Assembly: GCF_004563925.1 (NCBI RefSeq)
Contig: NZ_SPNJ01000005.1
Coordinates: 248,001 to 312,000 of the forward strand
Length of the DNA stretch: 64,000 bases
Direction: 5' to 3'
Source: Herbaspirillum sp. 3R11
Lineage (GTDB): Bacteria > Pseudomonadota > Gammaproteobacteria > Burkholderiales > Burkholderiaceae_D
This document shows, piece by piece, positions 6,590-14,643 of this stretch (within the stretch, counting starts at the first letter, position 1; each line of letters opens with the position of its first letter). The notes below the pieces were generated by a model. It saw only the letters and a list, made by a program, of their open reading frames with translations, did no database searches and was not told the origin of the DNA. The translations under genes were made by a program, and so were the position numbers.

Positions 6590-8557
6590 TTAGACAGCTG
6601 TTTTCTTCTTTGCTTGTGCCAGGATTGCCAGCTCCGAAGCTACTTTTCTGATAACGGTCGGCCAGTCATTGCGGGTTTGTTGCCGGAACAGGCGCATGCT
6701 CGGATACCAGGGCGAGTCCTCCCGGTCATTGAGCCAGCGCCAATCCGGCGTGTGGGCCAGCAACGTCCAGGTCGGCCGGCCGAGTGCGCCGGCCAGATGG
6801 ACCACCGAGGTGTCGACGCTGATAATCAGGTCCAGATTGGCCATCGCTGCGGCCGTATCGGCAAAATCGTTAAAGGCGTCGCCTATATTGTATACAGGCA
6901 GTCCTTTGGGAAGTTTTTCCAGTTCGGGCGTGGCAAGCCCTTTCTGGATGGAAAAGAACTGGACGCCGGGTGTATTAAATAGCGGGGCGAAGGTTTCCAG
7001 CGGAATCGAACGTTTCCGATCATTGCCGTGCTCTGGATTGCCGGCCCAGACGAAGCCGACGCGCAAATCGTCAGTGTTGCCGGCGAGCATGTCCATCTTG
7101 TCTTTCCAAGTCTTGATGTCCTGCGGATCGGCGGACAAATAGAATGGATAGGACGGGATGTCTTCGACGTGATCAGTACCGAGGGCATGCGGCAGGCTCA
7201 TCAGCACGTAAGCGCAGTCGCATTTGGGCAGCGGATCGTTCTCGCGCACCAGCGTCACCTGATCGGACACGCTGCGGAACAGGCGGGCGAGCGGATCCTT
7301 GACGTGCAGCGCCACCCGGGCGCCTTGTTCCAGCAGCTTATGGACGTAGCGAACGAACTGGATGCTGTCACCGAAGCCTTGCTCGTGCATCAGCAGGATG
7401 TACTTGCCCTTGAGTGATGATTTGCCGTCCCATTTCGGGATCAGTCCGAAAAGCTTGTGGATCAATTTATATACGTAGCGACGTTCTTTGACTTCCAAGC
7501 GGCTCTCGTGATTGGCCCAGCCCTCCTTGAGGTCGCCGGCCAACAATTGCCCAAGAGCAAGATTATGTTGCGCGGTCAGGTAGTTGGGCTTGAGCGCAAG
7601 AGCATCCTTGAAATATTGCAGCGAAGACACCGTCTCGCCGTAGTCGTACATGGTCGCGCCGACGTTGTTGAGCGTTATCGGATGTTTGGGATCGACCTCA
7701 AGCGCCTTATGGAACAGCGCCATGGCCTCTTCGTAGCGATCCTGATGAGTGAACAGGCTCGATGCGAGTTTGGTGTAGCTGTTCGGATCCTTGGGCGCGA
7801 GCTCAAGGACGCGCCGATAGTGCTCGTTAGCCTTGTCGTAGTCTTTTTGCTTGATGTACGTGTCGGCTATCTTGTTTTGCGCGTAGATGTCCGTCGGGTC
7901 CAGCAGCAGCGAGGTCTTGTGGCATTCCAGGGCATCCTTGAGCATGTCCATTTCCTGGAAGGCGATGCCCAGATTGGTGTGCGCCGGAGCGAAATTGATT
8001 TGCAGTTGCAAGGACTTGAACAGGACGCCGACGGCCTCCTTGTATTGCTTTGCATCGATCAGGGCCTTGCCCAAGTGGGACAGCGGGCCTGGGGCATCGG
8101 GATTGCGTTTGACGGCGTCCTCGAAGTAGGCGATCGAGGCGTCAGGATCGTTCTTTTCGTGCAGGGCGTTGGCCAGGCCGATACGTGCATCTTTGTTCTC
8201 GCTGTTGAGCTTGATGGCTTCTTCGTACAGCGCGATGGAATCATCGATCCTGTCCTGGTTAAGGACGGAGGTAGCCAGGTTGGCAACGTATTCGGAATTT
8301 TTCGGGTCTGCCGCCACGGCTTTGCGCAGGGCGGCCTCTGCCGTGACATAGTCATTTTTATGCATGGCGATCAAGCCCCAGGCATGATTGGCATAGACAA
8401 GATTCGGCGCGCGCTTGAGCACTTGGGCACACAGTACTTTTGCCTCGTCGACCTTGTGATCGTCCAGCAAGCTCAGACATTCTCTTACGGCCAGGAGATC
8501 TTTGACATTGGGTTGAGCGCTCTTGTTGGCGGGCTTGTTGCTGCTACGCGTTGACAT
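6590..8557 (-). CDS. TPR-repeat glycosyltransferase (GT9/SPINDLY-like), candidate flagellin glycosyltransferase
   Basis: A 655-residue protein. Residues about 20-370 form roughly ten tandem TPR units (for example 'AYYxRGxxY'-like helices, 'AHTNLGIAFQEMDMLKDALECH' in part, 'TLNNVGATMYDYGE'). Residues about 400-640 form a glycosyltransferase domain with 'YILLMHEQGFGDSIQFVRYV', 'VGFVWAGNPEH' and 'DLIISVDTSVVHLAGALG', motifs shared by heptosyltransferase-like GT9 and TPR-GT proteins. No signal peptide or membrane segment is visible, so it should be cytoplasmic. I chose the ATG at 8557 because AAGGA lies 7 nt upstream; a longer start at 8647 lacks this. It lies immediately upstream of fliC on the same strand, and homologues beside flagellin genes often modify flagellin. 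The acceptor and sugar are not shown by sequence. Confidence 0.82.
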   Translation of the reverse strand: MSTRSSNKPANKSAQPNVKDLLAVRECLSLLDDHKVDEAKVLCAQVLKRAPNLVYANHAWGLIAMHKNDYVTAEAALRKAVAADPKNSEYVANLATSVLNQDRIDDSIALYEEAIKLNSENKDARIGLANALHEKNDPDASIAYFEDAVKRNPDAPGPLSHLGKALIDAKQYKEAVGVLFKSLQLQINFAPAHTNLGIAFQEMDMLKDALECHKTSLLLDPTDIYAQNKIADTYIKQKDYDKANEHYRRVLELAPKDPNSYTKLASSLFTHQDRYEEAMALFHKALEVDPKHPITLNNVGATMYDYGETVSSLQYFKDALALKPNYLTAQHNLALGQLLAGDLKEGWANHESRLEVKERRYVYKLIHKLFGLIPKWDGKSSLKGKYILLMHEQGFGDSIQFVRYVHKLLEQGARVALHVKDPLARLFRSVSDQVTLVRENDPLPKCDCAYVLMSLPHALGTDHVEDIPSYPFYLSADPQDIKTWKDKMDMLAGNTDDLRVGFVWAGNPEHGNDRKRSIPLETFAPLFNTPGVQFFSIQKGLATPELEKLPKGLPVYNIGDAFNDFADTAAAMANLDLIISVDTSVVHLAGALGRPTWTLLAHTPDWRWLNDREDSPWYPSMRLFRQQTRNDWPTVIRKVASELAILAQAKKKTAV

Positions 8558-8689
8558 TGTGATTCCTTGCCGGATTAAGTAGTTGTGCTGCTTTGCGAGC
8601 GGAAGAGTGTCCTGCCGTGCTTTATCCGGTCGCAATAAGCTATGCATATCATATGATGCAATTCCGGTTTCGATCTTGCAAACAGACGT

Positions 8690-8717
8690 AAAAAAAGCCC
8701 GCGATTTAGCGGGCTTT
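8690..8717 (-). terminator. Intrinsic terminator of lexA
   Basis: On the minus strand a GCCCGC/GCGGGC stem with a 6-nt loop (8697-8714) is followed by a T-run (complement of the A-run at 8691-8696). It lies 25 nt past the lexA stop. Confidence 0.9.
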
Positions 8718-8741
8718 ATCTGAGTGCGGCTTGCGACTTGA

Positions 8742-9392
8742 TCAGTTCCAGCTGCGCAGCAGGCCCACGGCCAGGCCTTCCAAGGCGAAATTTTCTTCTT
8801 CGGAAGAGACCTTGATCACCTTGAAGTCGGGGTTTTCCGGCAGTAATTCAATCAGTGAGCCGGTCTTGCGATAGCGCTTGACGGTGACGTCGTCACCGAT
8901 GCGCGCCACCACGATCTGGCCGTTGCGCGCCTGATCGGCCTTCTTTACCGCCAGCAGATCGCCGTCCAGGATGCCGGCGTCGCGCATCGACATGCCGCGC
9001 ACCTTCAGCAGATAGTCCGGCTTGGCCGAAAACAGCGCCGGGTCGACGTTGTAATTGCTCTCAATATGTTCCTGCGCCAGGATCGGTGAGCCGGCGGCGA
9101 CGCGGCCGACCAGCGGCAGCGATAACTGCATCAGCGCAGGGTGCGGCAACGCCATCTGGCGACCCGGATTGACGGTCGATCCGTCGCGCAGGCGAATGCC
9201 GCGCGAAGTGCCCGGCGAAATCTCAATGGCGCCTTTGCGCGCCAGCGCTTGCAAATGCTCTTCAGCGGCGTTGGCGGAGCGGAAGCCGAGCTCATTGGCG
9301 ATTTCTGCTCGCGTCGGCGGAAAGCCGGTGTTTTCGATGGCGTCTTTGATCAGATTCAGGATCTGTTCCTGGCGAGCGGTCAGTTTGAGCAT
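8742..9392 (-). CDS. lexA: SOS repressor LexA
   Basis: A 216-residue LexA of normal length. The N-terminal winged helix starts [15 protein letters not shown], with the recognition region '[15 protein letters not shown]' (residues 25-39). The self-cleavage bond is Ala100-Gly101 in 'VAAGSP'. The catalytic dyad is Ser135 in 'RGMSMRD' and Lys172 in 'TVKRYR'. LexA represses DNA-repair genes until RecA filaments stimulate autocleavage. I chose the ATG at 9392, since the 24-residue upstream extension would run through the operator and is not conserved in character. A perfect CTGT-N8-ACAG operator lies 40 bp upstream, so lexA is autoregulated. The gene is closed by an intrinsic terminator and stands alone. 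Confidence 0.97.
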   Translation of the reverse strand: MLKLTARQEQILNLIKDAIENTGFPPTRAEIANELGFRSANAAEEHLQALARKGAIEISPGTSRGIRLRDGSTVNPGRQMALPHPALMQLSLPLVGRVAAGSPILAQEHIESNYNVDPALFSAKPDYLLKVRGMSMRDAGILDGDLLAVKKADQARNGQIVVARIGDDVTVKRYRKTGSLIELLPENPDFKVIKVSSEEENFALEGLAVGLLRSWN

Positions 9393-9431
9393 GTCGACTT
9401 TCGGGGAAGTTATGCTGGTTGCATAAACAGT

Positions 9432-9447
9432 CTGTATTTTTATACAG
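9432..9447 (-). promoter_or_regulatory. LexA operator (SOS box) of lexA
   Basis: The 16-bp site CTGT-ATTTTTAT-ACAG matches the enterobacterial/betaproteobacterial SOS consensus CTGT-N8-ACAG exactly. A perfect -35 hexamer TTGACA lies at 9459-9464 on the minus strand, and the AT-rich core of the box overlaps the expected -10 position, so bound LexA would block RNA polymerase. Confidence 0.92.
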
Positions 9448-9539
9448 TTATAAAGCAGTGTCAATCTGCAATATTGAAATCATGTCATCGACGGTTTTTT
9501 GATTTGTGGGCGAGGTTCCACGGCAAATGCCTGAAAGCA

Positions 9540-9568
9540 TTGAGGTTTTTGGCATTCTGGTATATGAT
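9540..9568 (+). promoter_or_regulatory. Sigma-70 type promoter of the rpsF operon
   Basis: TTGAGG (9540-9545), a 17-bp spacer and TATGAT (9563-9568) lie about 77 bp before the rpsF start. This is the best match in the lexA-rpsF intergenic region and leaves a leader of about 70 nt. Confidence 0.6.
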
Positions 9569-9584
9569 TGCGGGCTTTCCTCTT

Positions 9585-9612
9585 CCCACACTCGTCTTGA
9601 CGCCGAGGTGGG
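9585..9612 (+). ncRNA. Candidate S6:S18 autoregulatory leader hairpin
   Basis: In the rpsF leader, CCCAC/GTGGG and CTCG/CGAG form two stacked stems separated by a single bulged A, with a 9-nt loop ending in CGC before CGAG. In several bacteria the S6:S18 complex binds a bulged hairpin in this leader to repress its own operon. The pairing is seen; its identity as that motif is inferred from position. Confidence 0.45.
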
Positions 9613-9644
9613 CGATTTGTTAATCAGTCCATAAAGGAGTCTAC

Positions 9645-10013
9645 ATGCGTCATTATGAAATCGTATTTATCGTCCATCCGGACCAAAGCGAGCAAGTTCC
9701 AGCGATGATCGAGCGTTACAAAGGCATCGTTACTGCACGCGGCGGCAAGATTCACCGTGTCGAAGATTGGGGCCGTCGTCAATTGGCGTACCAAATCCAA
9801 AAACTGGCAAAAGCGCACTATGTTTGCCTGAATATCGAAGTTGACGGCGAAACTCTGGCCGAAATCGAAACCGGCTTCAAGTTCAACGATGCAGTGTTGC
9901 GTCACCTGACAGTCAAGATGAAGAAGGCCGAAACAGGTCCTTCGCCAATCCTGAAGGCTGTCCAGAAGGAAGACGCAGTAAAGAGCAATCGCGCAGAAGC
10001 ACCAGCCGCTTAA
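9645..10013 (+). CDS. rpsF: 30S ribosomal protein S6
   Basis: A 122-residue S6. It starts [21 protein letters not shown] and contains '[21 protein letters not shown]' (in part) and '[16 protein letters not shown]', all typical of the ferredoxin-like fold that pairs with S18 on the 30S platform. A strong AAAGGAG lies before the ATG. It is the first gene of the rpsF-priB-rpsR-rplI cluster, and the Ala/Glu-rich C-terminal tail is common in this group. Regulation by an S6:S18-binding leader is possible (see the hairpin at 9585-9612). Confidence 0.98.
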   Translation: MRHYEIVFIVHPDQSEQVPAMIERYKGIVTARGGKIHRVEDWGRRQLAYQIQKLAKAHYVCLNIEVDGETLAEIETGFKFNDAVLRHLTVKMKKAETGPSPILKAVQKEDAVKSNRAEAPAA

Positions 10014-10047
10014 TTGTTGACATTGCGATAGAAAAGCATCAGGGAGC

Positions 10048-10341
10048 GTGAATCACTTTCAGTTTGTTGCCACCATCGCCGAGCGTGACGTCATACGTTA
10101 CACCCCGGCAGGCATCCCGGTAGTGACTGCGAAGTTGCAGCACCAATCGGAGCAGACGGAAGCAGGCATCAAGAGGTTGGTCGAGTTTGAAATCACTGCA
10201 TTCGCTGCAGGCGAAATTTCAGGTCGGCTTAACCGGGCCGGTCTCGGCGAGATGCTCAAGTTCACAGGTTTCATGGCGCGCAGGAATCGCAACAGCAAAA
10301 GCATCGTGTTTCACATCGTTGATTTTGAATCTGTAGTTTAG
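10048..10341 (+). CDS. priB: Primosomal replication protein N (PriB)
   Basis: A 97-residue OB-fold protein with 'IRYTPAGIPVVTAKLQHQSEQ' (in part) and 'FEITAFAAGEISGRL', matching PriB, a small single-strand DNA-binding protein that helps restart stalled forks together with PriA. It lies between rpsF and rpsR, as in most betaproteobacteria. The only workable start is GTG at 10048, because an in-frame TGA lies at 10018-10020. The purine-rich AGGGAG ends only 1 nt before this GTG, which is unusually tight, so translation may depend on coupling to rpsF. Confidence 0.93.
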   Translation: MNHFQFVATIAERDVIRYTPAGIPVVTAKLQHQSEQTEAGIKRLVEFEITAFAAGEISGRLNRAGLGEMLKFTGFMARRNRNSKSIVFHIVDFESVV

Positions 10342-10374
10342 AACCACTCAATTTTAGATATCAGGAGCCGCAAA

Positions 10375-10659
10375 ATGGCATTCGGTAAAAAGTTCGATAA
10401 AAGCAAGTTGAAGCAAAAACGCCAACAGCAAAACCCGCTGTTCAAGCGTAAAAAATTCTGCCGTTTCACAGCAGCAGGTGTTGAGCAAGTCGATTACAAA
10501 GACGTCGACACCCTGAAGGATTTCGTGCAAGAAAACGGCAAGATCATGCCAGCACGTCTGACCGGCACCAAGGCACACTATCAGCGTCAAGTTGACACAG
10601 CGATCAAGCGCGCACGCTACCTCGCGTTGCTGCCATACACAGATCTGCACAACGCGTAA
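10375..10659 (+). CDS. rpsR: 30S ribosomal protein S18
   Basis: A 94-residue S18 with '[21 protein letters not shown]' (in part), '[17 protein letters not shown]' and '[12 protein letters not shown]', the core of the family. It carries an extended Lys/Gln-rich N-terminus of about 18 residues compared with the 75-residue E. coli protein, as is common in this group. S18 binds 16S rRNA together with S6. The gene follows priB by 33 nt with AGGAG before the ATG. Confidence 0.98.
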   Translation: MAFGKKFDKSKLKQKRQQQNPLFKRKKFCRFTAAGVEQVDYKDVDTLKDFVQENGKIMPARLTGTKAHYQRQVDTAIKRARYLALLPYTDLHNA

Positions 10660-10685
10660 TTGACGACGAGATATAGGAGAAAAAC

Positions 10686-11138
10686 ATGCAAGTCATTCTG
10701 TTGGAAAAAGTCGTTAATCTCGGTGGTCTGGGCGAAGTCGTCCGTGTCAAGGACGGTTACGCACGTAACTTCCTGATCCCGCAACGCATGGCGCGCCGCG
10801 CCACAACAGCCGCTATCGCCGAATTCGAAGCGAAGCGCGCCGAGTTGGAAAAAGCCGCCGCTGAAAAGCTGGCAGCAGCACAAGCCCAAGGCGAAAAGCT
10901 GGCCGGCCTGACAGTCAAGATCACCCAGAAGTCCGGCGTTGACGGTCGTCTGTTCGGTTCCGTGACCAACTTTGACATCGCTGACGCGCTGACAAAGCAA
11001 GGTTTCCCGGTCGAAAAGGCGCAAGTTCGTCTGCCGCAAGGTCCTCTGAAGATCGTTGGCGATCACGCTGTGTCGGTTGCTCTGCACACCGACGTCGTGG
11101 TTGACGTGACTGTTGCTGTTGCGGGCGACCACGCGTAA
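10686..11138 (+). CDS. rplI: 50S ribosomal protein L9
   Basis: A 150-residue L9 with the two-lobed family layout. The N-terminal rRNA-binding domain includes '[21 protein letters not shown]' (in part) and '[12 protein letters not shown]'. A long charged helix spans residues 40-75, and the C-terminal domain contains '[16 protein letters not shown]'. AGGAG lies before the ATG. It is the last ribosomal gene of the cluster and is followed by an intrinsic terminator, so dnaB downstream likely depends on its own promoter or on read-through. Confidence 0.98.
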   Translation: MQVILLEKVVNLGGLGEVVRVKDGYARNFLIPQRMARRATTAAIAEFEAKRAELEKAAAEKLAAAQAQGEKLAGLTVKITQKSGVDGRLFGSVTNFDIADALTKQGFPVEKAQVRLPQGPLKIVGDHAVSVALHTDVVVDVTVAVAGDHA

Positions 11139-11175
11139 TTCATTACGCCAAGTCGTTCCATCTGTTTTGATAAAG

Positions 11176-11199
11176 AAGCCGGGTTCGCCTGGCTTTTTT
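11176..11199 (+). terminator. Intrinsic terminator after rplI
   Basis: AAGCCGGG and CCTGGCTT form an 8-bp stem (one G-T pair) closed by a TTCG tetraloop at 11176-11195, followed by a T-run. It separates the ribosomal cluster from dnaB. Confidence 0.88.
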
Positions 11200-11310
11200 A
11201 TTTTGCCGGTCTCGTACATCATGCCGGGACCGGCGCAAGTCTGACCGTAGTTTGTAAAACCGCCGGCTAATCTGCCTCCGCACCTGTAGCGACTACTCTT
11301 AGCAGGTATA

Positions 11311-12717
11311 ATGCGCGCCATGAACGCATCTCCCGATCCGCAACTAGAATCCCTGCGCGTCCCGCCGCACTCCATCGAAGCCGAACAATCCGTCCTTGGC
11401 GGTTTGATGCTCGACAACGCCGCGTGGGATCGTATTGCCGACTTCGTCAGCGCAGAAGATTTCTATCGCTACGATCACCGCATCATCTTCCAGCACATCG
11501 TCAAGCTGATCAACGAAAGCAAGCCGGCCGACGTGATCACCGTCTACGAGGCAATGTCCACCAGCGGCAAGGCCGAAGAAGTGGGCGGCCTGAGCTATCT
11601 CAACGCGCTGGCGCAAAACACGCCGTCGGCGGCGAATATCCGTCGCTATGCAGAGATCGTGCGAGACCGCGGCATCTTGCGCAAGCTGATCACGGTGTCG
11701 GATGAGATTTCAGGCGACGCTTTCCACCCTCAAGGCAAAAACGTCAAGCAGATGCTCGACGAAGCGGAATCCAAGATTTTCGCGATCGCGGAAGAGGGCT
11801 CGCGCGGCTCGCAGGGCTTCCTGTCGATTCAGCCGCTGCTGACCCAGGTGGTCGAGCGCATCGACGAACTGTACAACCGCGACAGCACCAGCGACATCAC
11901 CGGCGTGCCGACCGGCTTCATCGATCTCGACAAGATGACTTCCGGCTTGCAGCCGGGCGATCTGATCATCGTCGCCGGTCGTCCTTCGATGGGTAAAACC
12001 GCGTTTTCCATCAACATCGGTGAAAACGTTGCCATCGACAGCGGCCTGCCGGTTGCCGTGTTCTCGATGGAAATGGGCGGCGCCCAGCTGGCCATGCGTA
12101 TGCTGGGCTCGGTCGGCCGTCTCGACCAGCATCGCCTGCGCACCGGCCGCCTGATTGACGAAGACTGGCCGCGTCTGACGCATGCGATTCAGAAGATGAA
12201 CGACGCGCAGTTCTACATCGATGAAACACCGGCGTTGAGCCCGATCGAATTGCGTGCGCGCTCGCGTCGCTTGGCGCGTCAATGCGGCAAGCTCGGTCTG
12301 ATCATCATCGACTACCTGCAACTGATGTCAGGCAACGGCGGCAGCAACAGCGGTGAAAACCGCGCCTCTGAAATTTCCGAAATTTCACGGAGCCTCAAGG
12401 GGCTGGCCAAAGAACTCAATTGTCCGGTAATTGCCTTGTCGCAGTTGAACCGTGCGCTGGAGCAACGTCCCAACAAACGTCCCGTCATGTCCGACTTGCG
12501 CGAATCCGGCGCTATCGAGCAGGATGCCGATGTGATCTTGTTCATTTATCGCGACGAAGTTTACAATCCCGATTCACCCGATAAAGGCACCGCTGAAATC
12601 ATCATCGGCAAACAGCGTAACGGTCCGATCGGCAGTATCCGCCTTGCCTTCCTGGGGCAATTTACCAAGTATGACAACTACGTCGGCAGTCTGGCGTCGC
12701 CTTATGGCGGCGACTGA
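11311..12717 (+). CDS. dnaB: Replicative DNA helicase DnaB
   Basis: A 468-residue DnaB of standard length. The N-terminal domain (about 15-120) contains 'PPHSIEAEQSVLGGLMLDN'. The RecA-like C-terminal ATPase carries Walker A 'AGRPSMGKTAF' (223-232) and Walker B 'LGLIIIDYLQLMSG' near residue 330, then 'SDLRESGAIEQDADVILFIYR' (in part). It unwinds DNA ahead of the replisome as a hexamer. Two starts are possible: ATG at 11311 or ATG at 11320 (MNASPDPQ). A TATAAT at 11307-11312 overlaps the first ATG, which would favour the second if it is a real -10 element. No intein interrupts the ATPase. Confidence 0.97.
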   Translation: MRAMNASPDPQLESLRVPPHSIEAEQSVLGGLMLDNAAWDRIADFVSAEDFYRYDHRIIFQHIVKLINESKPADVITVYEAMSTSGKAEEVGGLSYLNALAQNTPSAANIRRYAEIVRDRGILRKLITVSDEISGDAFHPQGKNVKQMLDEAESKIFAIAEEGSRGSQGFLSIQPLLTQVVERIDELYNRDSTSDITGVPTGFIDLDKMTSGLQPGDLIIVAGRPSMGKTAFSINIGENVAIDSGLPVAVFSMEMGGAQLAMRMLGSVGRLDQHRLRTGRLIDEDWPRLTHAIQKMNDAQFYIDETPALSPIELRARSRRLARQCGKLGLIIIDYLQLMSGNGGSNSGENRASEISEISRSLKGLAKELNCPVIALSQLNRALEQRPNKRPVMSDLRESGAIEQDADVILFIYRDEVYNPDSPDKGTAEIIIGKQRNGPIGSIRLAFLGQFTKYDNYVGSLASPYGGD

Positions 12718-12826
12718 CGCGACGCAGTTCATCGCTCAGCCCCGGGCTGCGCGGACAATGAAGGCCGCTTTTCAGGCGGCTCATGTTGTGTAAGTGAAGT
12801 ACTAATTATTCATAAGAGAGTGGAAC

Positions 12827-13453
12827 ATGTTTGGACGCCTGATGCCCACCGAGGGCAAGTTTTTTGATCTGTTCAACCAGCACGCGGAGCTGGGTGTGAA
12901 ATGCGCCAAGGAAATGGTCGCATTGATGACCAATTTCGACGACCTGGAAATTCGCGTGCATGCGATCGAGACCCTGGAAAAGCAGGCGGACAAAGTCACT
13001 CACAACACGATCGAGCTGCTGCACAAGACCTTCATCACGCCGCTCGACCGTGACGACATCCATCAACTGATCACCCGCATGGACGACATCCTCGACCTGC
13101 TGGAAGATGGCGCGCAGACCATTTCGCTGTATGACATCAAGGCCATCACACCGGAAGCCAAGCGCCTCGCGGAGCTGTGCCTGGCCTGTGCCGAAAAGGT
13201 GAAGGCGGCGGTCGGCCTGCTGCACAACATGGACAACTCGCGCCAGATCCTCGCCATCTGCGAAGAGATCGACCGCTTCGAATCGGATGCCGACCATGTC
13301 ATGCGCGCCGCCATGTCCAAGCTGTTCCGCGATGAGCCGGACGTGCGCAATCTGATCAAGCTCAAAGCCATCTACGAAATCCTGGAAACCGTTACCGATC
13401 GCTGCGAAGACGTCGCCAACATCATCGAAGGCATCATCGTCGAAAATGCCTGA
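12827..13453 (+). CDS. DUF47/PhoU-like protein partnered with Pit
   Basis: A 208-residue, all-helical protein starting MFGRLMPTEGKFFDLFNQHAE (in part) with 'LDRDDIHQLITRMDDILDLLE' in the middle and 'LETVTDRCEDVANIIEGIIVE' at the end. This is the DUF47 (TIGR00153) family, distantly related to PhoU. Members are routinely encoded just before a Pit-type phosphate transporter and probably regulate it. The conserved Asp/Glu residues in the two helical repeats suggest metal binding, as in PhoU. The pit gene follows by 85 bp on the same strand, so the two likely form an operon. No membrane segments are visible. Confidence 0.92.
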   Translation: MFGRLMPTEGKFFDLFNQHAELGVKCAKEMVALMTNFDDLEIRVHAIETLEKQADKVTHNTIELLHKTFITPLDRDDIHQLITRMDDILDLLEDGAQTISLYDIKAITPEAKRLAELCLACAEKVKAAVGLLHNMDNSRQILAICEEIDRFESDADHVMRAAMSKLFRDEPDVRNLIKLKAIYEILETVTDRCEDVANIIEGIIVENA

Positions 13454-13538
13454 CCTTTGCCATTGACTGCGCCGGCGCTCGACACTGGCGCCGTCACAGT
13501 GCGATGTTGCCGCTGCTTCTCAAGATAACGGTTTATCC

Positions 13539-14546
13539 ATGCATACAGTTCAAATTAGTTTTCACATTCTTGCCTTGCTGATCGTCCTGGCGCTGCTGTT
13601 CGATTTCATGAACGGTTTCCATGACGCGGCAAATGCCATTGCGACGGTGGTTTCCACCGGCGTATTGCGTCCGCAGACAGCGGTGGCGATGGCGGCATTC
13701 TTCAATCTGGCCGCGGTGTTCGTCTTTCACCAGTTGCATGTCGCGGCTTCGGTGGGCAAGGGCACGATTGATCCGGCCGTGGTGGACCACGTGGTGGTGT
13801 TCGGCGCACTGATCGGCGCGATTTTCTGGAATCTGGTGACCTGGTACTACGGCATTCCATCGTCGTCGTCGCATGCTCTGATCGGCGGCCTGGTCGGCGC
13901 TGCAGTAGCCAAGGCCGGCACCGGTTCGCTGGTGGCTTCCGGCCTGATCAAGATCGTCATCTTCATCGTGTTGTCGCCATTGCTGGGCTTCATCCTGGGT
14001 TCCATCATGATGCTGCTGGTGTCATGGATCTTCGTGCGCTCGACGCCGCGCAAGGTCGACGGCTGGTTCCGCCGCGCGCAGTTGGTGTCGGCATCGATGT
14101 ACAGTCTCGGCCATGGCGGCAATGATGCGCAAAAGACCATCGGCATCATCTGGATGCTGTTGATTGCGTCGGGCAACTCCGGTGCCGACAATCCGCCGAT
14201 GTGGGTCATCATCAGCTGCTATTGCGCGATCAGCCTGGGCACCTTGTTCGGCGGCTGGCGCATCGTCAAGACCATGGGCCAGAGGATCACCAAGCTCAAA
14301 CCGGTCGGCGGCTTCTGCGCTGAAACCGGTGGCGCCATTACGCTGTTCATCGCCACCGCGATGGGCGTGCCGGTCTCGACCACGCACACCATCACCGGCG
14401 CGATCGTCGGTGTCGGCGCTTCGCACAAGATGTCGGCGGTGCGCTGGGGCGTGGCGGGAAATATTGTGTGGGCCTGGATTTTCACGATTCCGGCATCGGC
14501 CTTCGTCGCGGCGATCGCCTGGTGGATCGGCATGCATATCCTGTAA
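13539..14546 (+). CDS. pit: Low-affinity inorganic phosphate transporter, Pit family
   Basis: A 335-residue, strongly hydrophobic protein with about ten membrane segments. Both family signatures are present: 'NGFHDAANAIATVVSTGVL' near residues 25-45 and, in the second half, 'HGGNDAQKTIG' and 'VPVSTTHTITGAIVG'. Pit proteins import metal-phosphate complexes by proton symport across the inner membrane. It is smaller than E. coli PitA (499 residues), lacking the large central loop, as in many short bacterial PiT proteins. It follows the DUF47 gene and is closed by a bidirectional terminator. Confidence 0.95.
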   Translation: MHTVQISFHILALLIVLALLFDFMNGFHDAANAIATVVSTGVLRPQTAVAMAAFFNLAAVFVFHQLHVAASVGKGTIDPAVVDHVVVFGALIGAIFWNLVTWYYGIPSSSSHALIGGLVGAAVAKAGTGSLVASGLIKIVIFIVLSPLLGFILGSIMMLLVSWIFVRSTPRKVDGWFRRAQLVSASMYSLGHGGNDAQKTIGIIWMLLIASGNSGADNPPMWVIISCYCAISLGTLFGGWRIVKTMGQRITKLKPVGGFCAETGGAITLFIATAMGVPVSTTHTITGAIVGVGASHKMSAVRWGVAGNIVWAWIFTIPASAFVAAIAWWIGMHIL

Positions 14547-14577
14547 GCGGACGGTTTTCACAGTCCCTACGGATAAT

Positions 14578-14605
14578 AAAAAAGCCACCTTGCGGTGGCT
14601 TTTTT
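14578..14605. terminator. Bidirectional intrinsic terminator between pit and phoH
   Basis: A GCCACC/GGTGGC stem with a TTGC loop is flanked by six A on one side and six T on the other, so it works for both convergent genes. Confidence 0.92.
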
Positions 14606-14643
14606 ATTTGCTGCATGCTGCTGTTTCTTCCTTCGATACTGCC

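Noticed and set aside
6405..6593. Small 62-codon open frame on the plus strand before the glycosyltransferase 3' end
   Set aside because: No ribosome-binding site; it runs through the hairpin at 6552-6586 and lacks any recognisable feature.
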